Below are positions 11,701-26,349 of a stretch of DNA of 64,000 nt, one piece after another. The position numbers and the translations under genes were made by a program. The first letter of the stretch is position 1, and each line of letters begins with the position of its first letter. The stretch comes from Rotaria macrura (lineage: Eukaryota > Rotifera > Eurotatoria > Philodinida > Philodinidae): positions 186,001 through 250,000 of the forward strand of contig OENT01000023.1 in assembly GCA_900239685.1 (NCBI GenBank), given 5' to 3'. The notes below the pieces were generated by a model. The model saw only the letters and a list, made by a program, of their open reading frames with translations. It did no database searches and was not told the DNA's origin.

Positions 11701-14700
11701 TTCTTTTTGTTGGTTAGAAAGAAGAGTATATGTATGTAGGTGAATACGTGTAAGTAAACGTATGAGTGCGAGCAAAATCGTTTTTCGTCAACCATAGATA
11801 TACAGGCGATGTGCACGCAAGACGACAGCGGGTGGAATCACTCAAGCATAACGATATTATATGTCCATAGCCACTATCAATATGTGAATGCATATATATA
11901 TATTAGTATTTGGTGATGAGAAAAGATCGACACACAGACAAAAAAGTGAAGAGAAAATGAGAAAACGATATCTACATAGTGTGTATACATATATGTGCAT
12001 TACGTATTAATGTGTCATTAATGGAAATTTTAAAAATTCGAATGACTTTTTATTTTTATTGGATGTTTTTTATAATAGTGTATCGTTTGATTTCTATCTA
12101 TGACATACGGAAGATTGAAATTGAATCAAGTATATTCACCGTTTTATGATAAAATCATCATCTGCTTTTTTTCTTCTACTAGTTTTTAAATATGAATTAT
12201 TTCTACATTGTTCGATTGCATGAAGTTCAGGATAAAATATTCAATAAGACACCTTAATAAGAAAAACTAAGTCGTTTAACAATTGATCTTATCATAAAAT
12301 GGTTTGTTTTTTTTTTGTTCTCTTGCATTATCGTTGTCATTGTACGAAAGCTATGGATATATAAAGACCAACACTTGATGACCATAAAGAAAAGAAATAT
12401 ATACTTTATGTTCTATAATGAATAGTTATTTATTGCTAGATGACAACGAGTAATTAAACGATGTGAATATACGTGTGTGTGTTTGATCTTACTCATTTGC
12501 CATTGAAATAAATGAACACTTCGTTTCATTAATCAATAGTTTAAATATACTACTTTGCTACTTATCAGTGAATTGAAGAGTTTTAATCGACATTTTAATG
12601 AATTATTACAAAGAAATATCAGTTTTATGTAGTTATATTTTTATTCGAATTCAAATAATTTATCACTAGTTAAACTATGCAGTTGGTAATGAAGAGAATA
12701 AAAATCATTTTTATATTGTTCATATTAGAAAGAGCAACGAAGAATATTTTTCTTGTTGATTGTACAATATGACAAATGCATTTAGTGATAAATTGAACGT
12801 AGGAGATGGTTCTTGGTTGACAAAAACCTGTACTTGAAAGAAAACAATACGGGGGATTTTAAGGAGTAAAATCATTAGGGTGCGTGACTTATAATAGAGC
12901 AATAGTAATATGTGTTTTAGTTGTGTTAAAAAAAGAAAATCAGTGATGTATAAAAAAGAACACACATCATTGGCAGTTTCGAATATATTACGTTTTATAA
13001 TTCGTTTCTCTTTGTGACATATGTTTATTTTTAACTCGTCAATGACATACAAAATATAGAACGTGCTATTGTTTCTAGGCGAACTTTACATTCTTAACTG
13101 TTCATTTAGTCTTTCAACGAAATGAAATCCTTTGACCTAGATAGATGGAATGCTATCATTCATCAATGACTACTCTTCGATTATCATCACTGACATTTTG
13201 ATTGAATTCAACTCGATGACTATCTCGATTGATTATGTTGCTTCATCTTTCAACGATATTACTAAATTTGATCTATCATCAATTTAACTTAATGTCATTC
13301 TCCAATCTTCATAGTTATGTAGATATATATGTTTCTGCTCAATGATTGTACAATCAAACAAGCAGTCATGAATAATCTGTTGAATATTTTTGTTACAATC
13401 ATTCCACTCTAGATATGTAAAGAGAATAGAGAAAAACTAGCTAGCCTATAGAACAAAATTCATTGTAAAGTTAACTAGACTATATTCATTCTTGTTTCAT
13501 AGACTCATATTTCGAATTTGAACCTGCAATCATACCAAGCGTTTACTAGATTACGTATAGAACTTCTTTCGTGTTCTGTGTAATATCTGTTTTCTTTCTT
13601 TTTACACATCAGTCAATGGAATATTCAAACCACACAGTATATTTCGTGCATCGGCGTGTTTGATGATGTAGTTTTAGTTTTATAGAAGCTAACTAATTTT
13701 TACAATGAAATAATTTTTCCATTCCGGTTTTTATTTTTCAGACAATGGTCAATAGAAATAAAGCAAAGAAATATGATCGATTCCCGTCAGTTTTTTAGAT
13801 TGTTCTGTAACAAATAAATTATTCCCAAAAGAATTAGACAATATTCAGAGAAAAATTCATCTCGTATTTCAATATCATAAAGGAAATTAATTGAATTCCT
13901 TTTTTCTTTCCTTTGATGTAAATGTTACGTTAATGTAGGAAACGAATGACATGAACTACGGTTGTTCTATTGTTTCCATTTTCAAGATCAAGGGCTTGTG
14001 CGTCCTGAGTGCAAGCATGAAACTAACTCAATTAATTTGAATAGGCAGTTTGCTTCTGTTTTCACGGATTTTTAAGAATTATTAATTTACCTATAAAATA
14101 ACGATTGATACAAAAGTAAAACACAAATTAGCAATTGCTTTTCTTTTCTTTTTGGTTAATGATGAAAATAATTATTTCTCATGGAGAACAACCCTTGGTA
14201 GAAAAAGGAATGATTACTCAATAGGCAGTAATAACTATACTTAGAATCATTCGAAAAACAGTTGTTGATCATCGAAGACAAATGAAAATCATAGAATTGT
14301 ATTTCTATTTAATAGAATGGTGTTTTCAATTTTTCCACTTGTTTCCATAGTTACCATATCAATAATATTAGAAAAATCAATGAAAAATGATGAAGACATG
14401 GATAGATATCATAATTGAGCGGCATTTTTCTTTTGTCTTTGATAAGTCTTAATAATACTAAGGAAAATATGTTTCTGTCAAGTATATTTTGATGTAGGTT
14501 CTCATTCATCCATTGATGTCTAATGTGTTCATTTATATAGATACATTACTTTTATTTATACTTCTTTTGATTATAAAATATTGCTAAAGAAATTCGTCAG
14601 ATAAGAGATTTGTTAAAATGTAAAAACGTTTTCAACGATCATTTATGAACGAAAACACGATGCAAGGGTTTGCCAATCAGAAGAGTACTACTAAGAAATG

Positions 14701-17700
14701 TCAGTTTTCATCTATATCAAAAAGTAATCAATTCAAAAGAATAGCATTTGAAAACCAATCATGCGTTTCAAAATTAAGAATATAATCACAGATCAATATT
14801 AGAATCTTTGTATGTTCTTTATATTAGAAAAAAAGCGTCGACTATACCATATGCATTGAATTGTTCGTTGATTTTAAACTAGTTCAATCAGTGAAATCAG
14901 TGAATCTTTCAAGTTGATCATTCCAAGAAAAAGATAGCTATGATTGAACGTTTTATCTCTTACGAATATCAATGCATGAATAGATACGAAACAACATTTC
15001 TTTGTAAAAATTATGATTTACTGTTATGATATTGAAAATTTAGGTTTGTTCTATTACACATATTTGTCTTCCTGTTATATGAATATTTTTCCTTGATTCA
15101 AACTAAATTTATCCTGCATATATAATCGTTATCTCTAGTGTAAAATAAACATGAATAAAAAGATAAAAGCAATCAAGCAAACATCGAAACATTTCAAAGA
15201 GGAATAGTAAAATATTTATCTTTTGAAAACTTTGTTCGCTATTTCTTTTAAATTAAATGGAATCGATAAAACTTAATGACATTTTATCAATACAAACTAA
15301 TCTCAGATTGCTATCATCGTCACTTGATCCTTCTATACGTAAAGTATTTTTCGTATTTTATTATGATTCTTATGAAAATGATTAGTACTCATTTCGTATC
15401 TCTACGGAAAGTAAATATTCGAAACTGAATAAATAATTTATGGAATGTCTAAATATGCATACGTTTAAGAACGACAGTTCTCAATTACAATATTTTAAGT
15501 TACTTGAAATTCAAAACAAAGAATATATGCTTAAAAATAGTATTATCTTCTTTTTGCCTCCTCTATGATTCTTCATGGTACAATAAATATAATGATTTCC
15601 GCTGATGAAGACATCACCGAAGTCATTCATCAGATGCAAGTTCATATTTGTTTTAGACATAAAAACAAGTCGCAGACAAAAATCACCATAGGGCAATCTA
15701 TCGTCTGGAAGATAGAATATTGAAGAGGTTACTTTAAACTTTGTTTTGAACATTAATTTGTCATCCTAAGAAGAAGATGCCGAAATTTTCAACCATCAAA
15801 ATATTCTTTTCACTAGAGTTATCCAATGAGAAAATATAAAAATAAGAAGCTTTTGTTCTCAATCACATTGACATTGCTCGGTCGAACTAATTAAGTAAGA
15901 AATAATGTTGATGACTAAAAACTCTTAACGATTATGTTGAGATCATGTGATCTGGTTGCTGAAGCATTTTCCAGCAAAAATAAAATGTACTAGCTCATCT
16001 TTCTAAAATAAGACTAGTGCATGTTAATCATTGAGCCAAATAATTATAACATTGTACAAAACATCGATGAGCAGAAAATATTTTGAAGCTATATTTTTGT
16101 CGAGATGTTATTTTCTGTACTAATGAAAACATAAATTAAAAAGTCACGAGAGATCTACAAATAGGGCGTTCTTTTGAGTAGATTCTTAAGGAATAGTTTT
16201 CTATTGAAGAAAATAAAAAGACAAATGCTTCCGATATTTAATTTAAAAGCGGAAACACTTCAAGTGTTACAATGCTTTTTAGGGAAAGACTTACTAGTAT
16301 TCATTGAGTCTATTGGCTCTCATGATAGCTATAATAAATCTTGTAGTTATAAATACTTTATTTTCAAGAATTCGAACACTTTCTTGCACTTCTAATAGAA
16401 TGTAGAATATATGAGAAAAAAAAGATTGCATAGTCATTATTTACACTTGAAAATTTAATCATTCCGAACCCCTATGAACTTCATTAAGCATTGAAGGTCT
16501 AGTTAGAAAGAAATATTTATTTCCTTCCTGGATATATTTTAGATACAGAAAAAGAAATCGAACAAAGTATGTTTGTTTTGAAGAAATGACATTTCAGAAA
16601 AAATGTATTCATTAATAGTGAGGTTTTCACATTGTGATGAATCTTACAATGCCCGTTTGTCAATAGTATTTCTGACTCTAATGAATACATCCAATATTCT
16701 ATAGTATGTCTTGTATTAGATCAGAAACTCTGTAAGATGTTCGCGTTTCATTAAAAAAAATCCGACAGTTCAACAAAAGAAATGATGAAGTTACAGGTTT
16801 CTTTTGACGTTAGCACATTCTGTACCATATGACACGAGTATCTTATCGTACCAGCTTACTATTACTTAGGCTTAGACTTCCACAACATCATATTCTCAAG
16901 TTACTCACATTGATTTCAGCAATAAAAGTGCATTTCCGATTACTATCGGCAATAAATCTAATGTTTGAATTCATATATGTTTTAAAGATGAAATAATTCA
17001 TCCAGAAGTAGATGTGATAAAGTGAGAGTACATTTACGTAAATGTACTTTATATTATCAATATAGAAGTAAATTTTCAAGTTATAAGCCTAATCTAATAT
17101 CCATATATTTTTTTCTTCTTTTTTCTCTTTCTATCTTTCTTGCTTTTCCGATCTGCTCTGTTACTAGATAATTATTTTCCGCATCATTTCTATGGTGAAA
17201 AAAAACGCATTTTGATAGAAATGAATACACTACTAGAGAAAACGAGTGAACAAGCCATTTCACACTTCATCCAACATGCTCGGCCTTTCTAACAATCATT
17301 ATTCGATCTTAAACTAGTTGTGTTTTGTTTCATGTCTAAATGCATCAATGTATGTATGTACGTTCTTGTCAGTTCTTCTATATCTCTTCTTTTAGCATCG
17401 ATCTAACGATATGATACTATAAGAAACAACAATCTACATATTCATATCAGATTTTTCTCATAGATTCTAAGTGTTCCGGCCGATAGAAAAGTCAAACGAG
17501 AGGGTGGATCTAAGTGTTTTTTTTTTACCACGATTGTATCAGTCTTTCAAAAACGATCTGAAACTCGATAAATGTGCCTAGAACGATCACTTTCTTCTTT
17601 CGTTTTTCATTATCTTTACTATCAACATCGTTCCACTTAGTTGTAACAATAATTATCATCAAGTAAATGAATGGCGTTTAATTATGTGATAGCATATAAG

Positions 17701-19773
17701 AACAAAAAAAGAAGAAAAGTCAAAGAAAAAAGAACTGCTGTTGCAAAGGCTTTCCCATTTTCCTTCTATACGATGAAGTGTCTTTTCCTTCTTTGTTGTT
17801 GTCAATTCTAAAATTGAGAAATATATTCATATATTTATATGAAAATAGACGAAAGCTTGTTTAAATAGAAGATTTTTCATAAAAGAATAATAACAAACAT
17901 ATCGTTTCAATATAAAGCACATAGTATTGAAGGAAATTATTAATTTATTAAAGAAAACGAGTTTAATTCAAATAAAATGAATCTTCATTTACACTGTTGT
18001 TTTTCGTAAGACTCATCAAAAATGTAAACACAGTATTGTTTGAATTGATCATATGAATATATAGTATAGTTAATATGTTTGTTGTTTTTTTTTCTTTTCT
18101 TTTCTTCCATAACAACATATATGAGAAAAGAAAACTTTTCGATAAATGAGTACCATACTTAGTTGACTCAAGTTAACATGTTATTATTTGCATCTTATAC
18201 ATTCATGCACGATCCCATCAAAGATGAATGTCAATAAATCATTGATATTCTCTCTATTAACATGACATTTTCATATTATTGTAACTTCATCAGCTTTCCA
18301 TTCGAGAATGAATAGTTTCAAATGACATAAATAGTTAAAAAATTTAATGATAAATGCATTAAATCAATAATTATTATAATAAAAGATAAAAAATGGAATA
18401 AATAATTTAGTAGTTATTTACAGTTTATCTACAAGTTAATATTGATCGATCGATAGAAACCAAGCGACTCTATGAAATATTCACTTGATTAGAAATAAGC
18501 TCTCTTCGATTCATTAAACAAGTATTGTCCGTTATATACTTAAGATACACTTAACTAGATTGATGAATTTTGCGATAGAAAGCAAGTGAAAAAAGAAACT
18601 ATACAGGCGACGTCTCTATAGATAATTCGTACATTAGTTACGAACCAAAGTCGAGATGCACAAATATATGACACATGGTGTCGAATAGATGATGAAATAT
18701 GATTATTGTAAAAAGACGATAGCGAAAAATACGACAAACTGCCTCGAGTAAGATCATAAGCAAAGCAAAGCAAAGCAAAGCAAAAAAAAACAGGAACCAA
18801 TATTCCTGCTGAAGAAAAAAAGGAAGAAGAAGAAAGACAAGCGAATCAATAGTACTTCTGTATATCGCTCACACATAACTTCCTTCTGTCACTGATTTTT
18901 AGTCAATAATAATCGACTAACTGCTTGCACTGGTGAGTGTGACGAAGTCCTTATGATGCCTGCATACTTAGAGAACAATAACGCAGATTGAAAAAGAAAA
19001 ATGTAAGTATTAAAACAACAGCTTGAAAGAATAAAAGAAAAGTCCGTCCGTCCTCGGCTTAATAGTAGTTGGCATTCGACCATTTTCTTTTTATACACTA
19101 ATATACACATGGTGCTACTCGCATTTATAACGACTATCATAATAGTTATAACTAGCAATAATCGTAAAGCATTCATTTTAGCTAGTAATGTTGTGCCTGT
19201 GATTTTGTTTTATGCTTTCAATTTACAAAAGATACCCTAAAGTACTGTATAAGAGTAAGTATTCTTTTATTGAAAACTTAAAATTGTAATACATGAGACT
19301 AGATAATCTTTCTGAATTGCTGTTTTACAAATTTATTGACATGTTTAATTATCTATGAATATTTTCGTACACACTGGGGCACATGTTTTTTGTTTTACAG
19401 TAGTTCTGTCCATACAGTGAATGCCTTTCTGATGAACAGAGTAGTATTTTAATTCATCATTGTAATATATTTTTATAATAGGAATGTATATTTATTATAT
19501 GTGCACGATAAACTTTTCTATGTAATCATGTAAATGATATAAAATATCAAAGACAAAACGGATGTCGAATGCGTGTCTGATAAAGTGACATAATAACATG
19601 AAGATTTTATCCGTTTTTTCGAAGGTTAATGGCGATGTAGATTTGTATATATCCGCCCATATGTTTGTTATCCATGTGACATTTTACTTTAGGTCAAAAT
19701 CTGGAAGAATAGCAATTTTTATTTGTTACCAAAATCATGAACTTTCCCGATCAGATATATTTCAACTATTGTA
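11701..19773. other. 8-kb intergenic region without recognisable genes
   Basis: It lies between the minus-strand ankyrin gene and the plus-strand KCNQ1-like gene, whose 5' ends face each other, so both promoters should be here. It is A/T-rich with scattered simple repeats. Open frames at 12720-13052 (minus) and 15511-15753 (minus) show no family resemblance and no convincing splice context. No tRNA, rRNA or mobile-element hallmark was seen. Confidence 0.5.
18760..18784. repeat. GCAAA pentanucleotide tandem repeat
   Basis: Five perfect GCAAA units followed directly by an A run, in the intergenic region about 1 kb upstream of the KCNQ1-like gene. Confidence 0.85.
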
Positions 19774-22700
19774 ATGATGAATAATTCTAAAAATGTTTCA
19801 CTAAACAATAATAATACTAATGCTAAGAACAATAATCATTTAAAGCAATATAATTACAAACAACTACCTGCAAGTATACCAACAGATTTCGAACCAAATA
19901 TGTCAATATTAACGAAGAATAATAAAAAATACAAAGAGAGAGAAAATAACGATGACAGTGGAGAAGAAGACGACGAAGAAGAAGAAGAAGATGCCAATAA
20001 TGAAAATTCAAAACTCGTATCAATTCAAATCGAAACTGGTCAAGAAGAAATAGAACAACAAAAAAAAACGAATACAAACTTACGTTCGATATTACGAAAA
20101 CGAGCCGCGCAAAGTATCTCTACGGGTACTACGAGCTATGTTCAACAAACATCTATCACAATAGAGGAAAACGCCAACGATGATGACGACAAAGATTCTG
20201 ATTACACAGGCGATGAGAACGAACAAGAAAGTAATGGGAGTCACAGAAGCATAGAAGAGGAAAGTAAAAACAATGAACAACAGCAACATCATCGCTGTCG
20301 CAATTATTCTCGTCAAATGCAAAGGAATCGATTTTTTCGAACATCACCATCAACACCCCTCATATTTCCATTAGATACAACTAAAACAGAAACAGGAATC
20401 ACAACGTCAGCAACAGCACAAGAATCTCATGAAAACGATCACTCTCTTAGTCGTATTGCCTGCGTAACATTTACGAACGCTCAACCAACTATCATCCATA
20501 GAAGTTCATCGACACCTCAACTCGGTGGTCTTGATATTCAGCCACGTTCATCCATAACATACATCAATATGAAAGAAGACATATCAGCAACAATTCCTAT
20601 AACAACAACAACAACAACAAATAGATCGACCAGTAATTTAAATAGTGAATTTCATCCTGTCTACGTATCACCATTAAAATATCGACCGTTAGTTGGTCTA
20701 TCACCAAACCAAAGTCGTATATTACTTGAGAAACGTGTCTCATTACTCGGCAAGCCTCTCGTATTACATCCGATTCAAAGACGTTCCGCATCTTATCGGC
20801 GTACTCAATTACGTATATACAATTTTTTAGAACGTCCACATGGTTATAAAGCAATTATTTATCATACGTTTGTGTAAGTAATTTATTTGCTGTTCTCACT
20901 TTTCTTTATCTATCTGAAAACAGGATTAATTTTCTTCAAAAAATCAAAAAGAAATCTCTTCTTATTGCGTTAATGGATAAACAATAAAAATCATTCCATA
21001 TTTTCAATAAGATCAATTCCCTCAACATCCGGCGTTGGCTAATCAATGAATAGAAAGAGAAAAAAAAACTTCGATCTCATATAGTGCTTGTTCTAATTGA
21101 AAAGAACATAGCTCTAAACGAGTAGAATCAGAAGAATAATAAGCCATCTCCCATTAGAGTCAGGCAAAGGATTTTCTTAACGTTTTTTGGTTTTTCTCCC
21201 TTTGGAACCATTGAGAAAAATATGCAGCATATCATGAGATGTTTTGAAAAGAGTCAAAAGCAAATATCGATTATTTCCACATGATCTGACTCGTTATTTT
21301 TCATGACTATGAGTGTGTGTCTATGGTTTCTATGAAAGTATTTCATTTTAAAAATTATATACTAGAAAGAAAAGTAAATACGACCAATCACAAACTTAAT
21401 TCATCTCTCGTTCCTATTTCCACAAATTGCATGACTTTTATTAAAAACAATACGAATAAACATGGGTAGAAACATCATAGGTTTTTTGCTGTTTTTTCTT
21501 CTTGCTTCGCATATGTTGCAAAGCCTGAAGTTGATATCTAAAATTACTTCGTGTAGTTAGTCCAATGTTTATCCATGCAGCGATACTAATTTTGTCAGCT
21601 CGTGCTTTTTTTTACATAGACAGTTCAAACAAGATAAACAAATACGAGGAATCAATGAAGGAAAGGATACCATTTGTAATTGAAAAATACAAGGTGAAAA
21701 ACACGCTTTAACAAACATGAAAATATATGGTAATTACTGCCCACTGTTCTATATAAACAGGAAATAGAATTTTTTTAAATATTTCACATGTTTTCTAAGA
21801 TTTTGTGAAATGTAATCAAAATAAAAGCCTTGATGACTTGAGAATAATAATTAAATATCAACTGTTCACGCTATTTTCAAATTTTTGTTTTTTCTCTTTG
21901 TCGAGAATGAAAAATAGCTGAAGTAATAAGTCTTTGATGGAAATATAAGATTTATTTTTGTGTTTTTATTTTTGAATTTCAATGTCAAATCTTAGAAATT
22001 AATTATTGAATATGATTTTCATTAGCTAAATTTTTATTAAAAGATAAAATGAATCAATCATTGATTTCGTTTCTGATGAGTAATCGATTCAATAATTGTT
22101 CTGCACACGTATATTTAGTTTAAAATCATTCAATAAATCAAAATATTGAATCTAACTTTCGATGATGACAACTGGAATTGAAGATTTCTCAAGTTGTTTA
22201 ATGCACTAATTCTTTTTCTTTTTCTGATAATTTAATATGTAAACGAATCCATTTGAATATATTATTGAACATCAGCAATTTAGAGAAAAAGCAATCTGTG
22301 CATCGACTTTATAAAAAAATAACGAAAGAACATTCTCAGATATTCTATGAAAGATTCGATTTGCTGATAGAATCCTTCATCATATTCAACGTGCAATAAA
22401 TTGTGTTATTCACAATGAATAACAAACGGGATAAATTCGTACTTCAAGAAACTGTCAATTCTATTCTCAAGAACTTAGCTAACTATATCAACTCAATCTT
22501 TAATGTGTCTTATGAGCATTCGAGCTAGAGTTTCGTCTGATTTAAATGTGTTAAGAAACAAAATTCAAATACTTCATTGTCATTCACTGTTGGACAAATA
22601 TTGACCGATGATTTGAAGCAAGTAAGAAGTTTATCTATATTTACTTTGGTGCATAATCTTTAAATATAGAATTTATTTCTTTTGCTTGACTAATAAATGA

Positions 22701-25700
22701 TGCATGAATGAACACGAGACAGCAAAAATGAAGGAGACAAGTGTGGCCATTAAATAAAAAATCTGATTATTTTAGTATAGGAGTGTGCTACAATTAAAAA
22801 AAATTGGACGTGTACTCTATCAAAGCGAAAACAACAAGTTGATAGTTTAAAATTTTTTCATATTTTCTAATTTTCCTTAGGTTTCTCACCGTTTTTCTAT
22901 GCTTGTTTTTATCTGTGGTGGCTACAATGCCAGAATACGAATCAATAGCTTCGACCATGTTATTACAAACTGTAAATATTTATTTCGTACAATAATTATC
23001 TATTCATTATTAATATATCATTGAATTCTATCCAGGAAATTATTGTCGTTATGTGGCTTGCGACTGAATTAGGATTGCGAGTATGGAGTGCAGGTTGTCG
23101 TTCTCGATATCAAACAGTAATGGGTCGTTTGCGTTTTATGAAGAAACCATTTTGTGCTCTTGGTTTGTATTTTAACACAAAGGTCAACTACATACAAATT
23201 TTCTTCGCTATTTTCTTACCTAGATTTTATCGTAATCTTAGCAACTGGCATTACACTTTGTTTGAATAGTCGAGGTGGTAATGGTGTGTTTGCTGCTTCA
23301 GCATTACGTGGCTTACGATTTTTTCAAATTTTACGCATGCTAAGAATGGATCGTCGTGGTGGTACATGGAAATTATTGGGTTCTGTTGTATATGCTCATA
23401 GACAAGTTAGTTCTATTTTTCTTTATTTGATTCGCAATAAAATCTATGCTCATTATTTTTGTTCTCGCATTTAAGGAACTTATAACGACCATATATATTG
23501 AATTTTTAGTACTCATTTTTTCATCATTCATTATGTTTCTTGTTGAAAAAGACAGTATAATTGAAACACGAGAAACACTGATCAATAATGCAACAAATCT
23601 GATGAAAACTAGTTCAATATCAACTGTAATCGATACTGATCGACATAAATTTGAAACGTTTGCTGATGCATTATGGTGGGGCATTGTATGTAATAGTAAT
23701 TTTATTTGTATTCTATTTTTAAATGAGTTTTTTAATTTTTACTTTTCAGATTACTTTATGCACAGTAGGAGATTCGATTTTTTCTCTCTGAACAATCATG
23801 CAGGACAAAAAGTTAATATTTCTATAGGTAGGATACGGTGACAAAGTACCATCATCATATATTGGCAAATTACTTGCTGCTATATGTTCATTTATTGGCA
23901 TCAGTTTCTTCGCTCTACCTGCTGTATGTACATAAATACACCATATTCAACGTATTGTTTGAATCGAATGAATATTTTGTAGGGTATCCTTGGTTCTGGC
24001 TTTGCACTAAAAGTTCAACAACAGCAAAGACAAAAACATTATAAACGACGAAAAATTCCTGCCGTACTATTAATACAAAATTTATGGCGTGTTTATGCAG
24101 CTGATGAAAAATCTCTATCGAAAGCAACTTGGAAAGTACACGTACGTCCACCACGTAAGAATACACATTTATCTGCAACATCACACGCAAATTCTAATCC
24201 AATGTAGGTTGTGTTTGATGTTTTTCCTTTCTTTAGCGGAAAATAAAAACAAGTATCGATTCTATGAATTGATTTTCTTTTCTCTGAAACTTTTAAAGAT
24301 CTCTTCGCGCACGCAGTAATCAATCATTTTTAAATCGAGTCAGTTTCCGACGACGCACGCCAGTAAGAGAAACACCGCGAGAAATTCCCACGAATCAGAT
24401 CGATAATTCCATCATAAATATTAATGCAAATACGAAACTAGCACCCAATTCAACAGTAGCTGCCATGCGTTCTTGTATTGATACACTATCAGAAACAGTT
24501 AGTATTACACCACCGATATGTGTGACCGCACCACAAGAAGGATCATCATCGGGTAAGTCACATGGAAATGTTTTTTCCTGAATTCATGAAAACTAAAAAT
24601 TTATTTATACTATCTTCACAAAACTAAAATAGATAATGAAGATGATCATTCATTTTATGCGAACGATGTTCAATCGTTAACAGCAACACATCGTAATGCA
24701 ATACGATTCATACGAAAAATTAAATATTTTCTAGCGAGAAGAAAATTCCGTGAAGCTTTACGTCCATATGATGTTACTGATGTTATTGAGCAATATTCAA
24801 CAGGCAATGTTGATATGCTTGCTAGAATGAAATATCTTCAAGCTAGGTAAGCTGTATGGAAATAGACTTGATTCTACGTATAAAATATCTGTTTTAGATT
24901 AGACAAAGTATTGGGTACATCCAAATCAGTGGAAAGTTACGAATCAGGTCCAAGTTTAGCATCGAGAATATGTAAAATAGAAAGACAGGTAAAACTTCGT
25001 TTACAAAACTAATTCGGATACATTTGAATTAGAAAACATTTTGTTGGATTCATCGAAAAATTTAATCGTCCTCTACAATAGAATAAAGACGTGATCTATT
25101 GCATGGAACGACTACGATTAGAAAATTTAATTTTTATTAATTTGATACACCAAACTAATATCTATCAATTATATTGGGAATACTTTCGTCTATCGATGAT
25201 GTAGAAGATACTGTCTTCGATGAGACATGTTAAAATTCAAAAAATAATCTAGAGATTTCTGCGTTAATCGAACGTGAAGTTTTTTCTTCATTTTGCACTC
25301 ATAGGACTCTTATAGTATATCATGACGATTATTGAAACCGCATCATATGTAATTATTCTGACTTTTCGATTAACGATATTTTGTCTCCGTGACTAATATC
25401 TTCAATGCTATTACAAAACATTAGATTCAATTCTCTCGAATCGAACTGTCTAAACTAATCATCGTATTATTCGCTCGATCTCATATTGCGGAAATATTTT
25501 TCTTTCCGATTCCGTTTCTAGTTTGCAGATAGACTCTCTTTTCTACAAATACGGAAATATGTCTGTGATAGCAATCATAGCTATTAATGAAAAAATAGTA
25601 AGATAAAATGATTTTATGAAATAATTTTATTGTATTCTCTTCATCGGATTAACACTAATCGATTTTTTTTCTTTTTCTTACTAAATCACAACCATACCAA

Positions 25701-26311
25701 ACAGAGTACACATGAATCTTCTAGCAAAAATGCAATGCTAAATTCAAATGTTTTGAAAATGAATAGGATAAGAAGAAAAGAAAAAAAACTTTCTCTGATT
25801 TATCAGATTGAATTTCATGTACGTACTAAATCGCTTTCTTCTTACAACCACAATCAAAATCCTATATATTTGAGTTGTCTTCAGATCAGTTCGTAGAACA
25901 TTAATCTAATATTGAGTGGACTGATAGGTTTCTTTAGAGAACTTCTCACTATTGTTTTTACTCCACTTATCAAAATTTGAAGAAACGATTAATTCTTTTA
26001 GAATCATACGTAAATACTTTCATAAACTGACAATATGAAAAATTTTTATATCAACATTTAACAAGATCCAACAATTTCGGTATTGTTTCGTCCACATGAA
26101 TAGATCAGTTTAAAAAAATTAAGTTAAGTTAAAATCAAACAACTTTTCTTTGTGACACGTTTCAACATTTTTTCGATTGTATTCGAACAAAGAAATATTT
26201 ATCCAGCTCTAGTTTGACTACAATGGCTAGTCTAACATGGATCAACAAACAGCTTTTTGGAACAGTAGAATCGTTCTCTTTCTCTCTTCTACTATTGTGC
26301 GAATCCCTCAA

Positions 26312-26349
<38 letters not shown>

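Noticed and set aside
12720..13052. Minus-strand 110-aa open frame
   Set aside because: Hydrophobic Ile/Leu/Phe/Lys-rich product with no recognisable motif or splice context. Treated as chance.
15511..15753. Minus-strand 80-aa open frame with mixed composition
   Set aside because: No splice context, no family motif and no coding-like neighbour. It is the length expected by chance over 8 kb of A/T-rich DNA.
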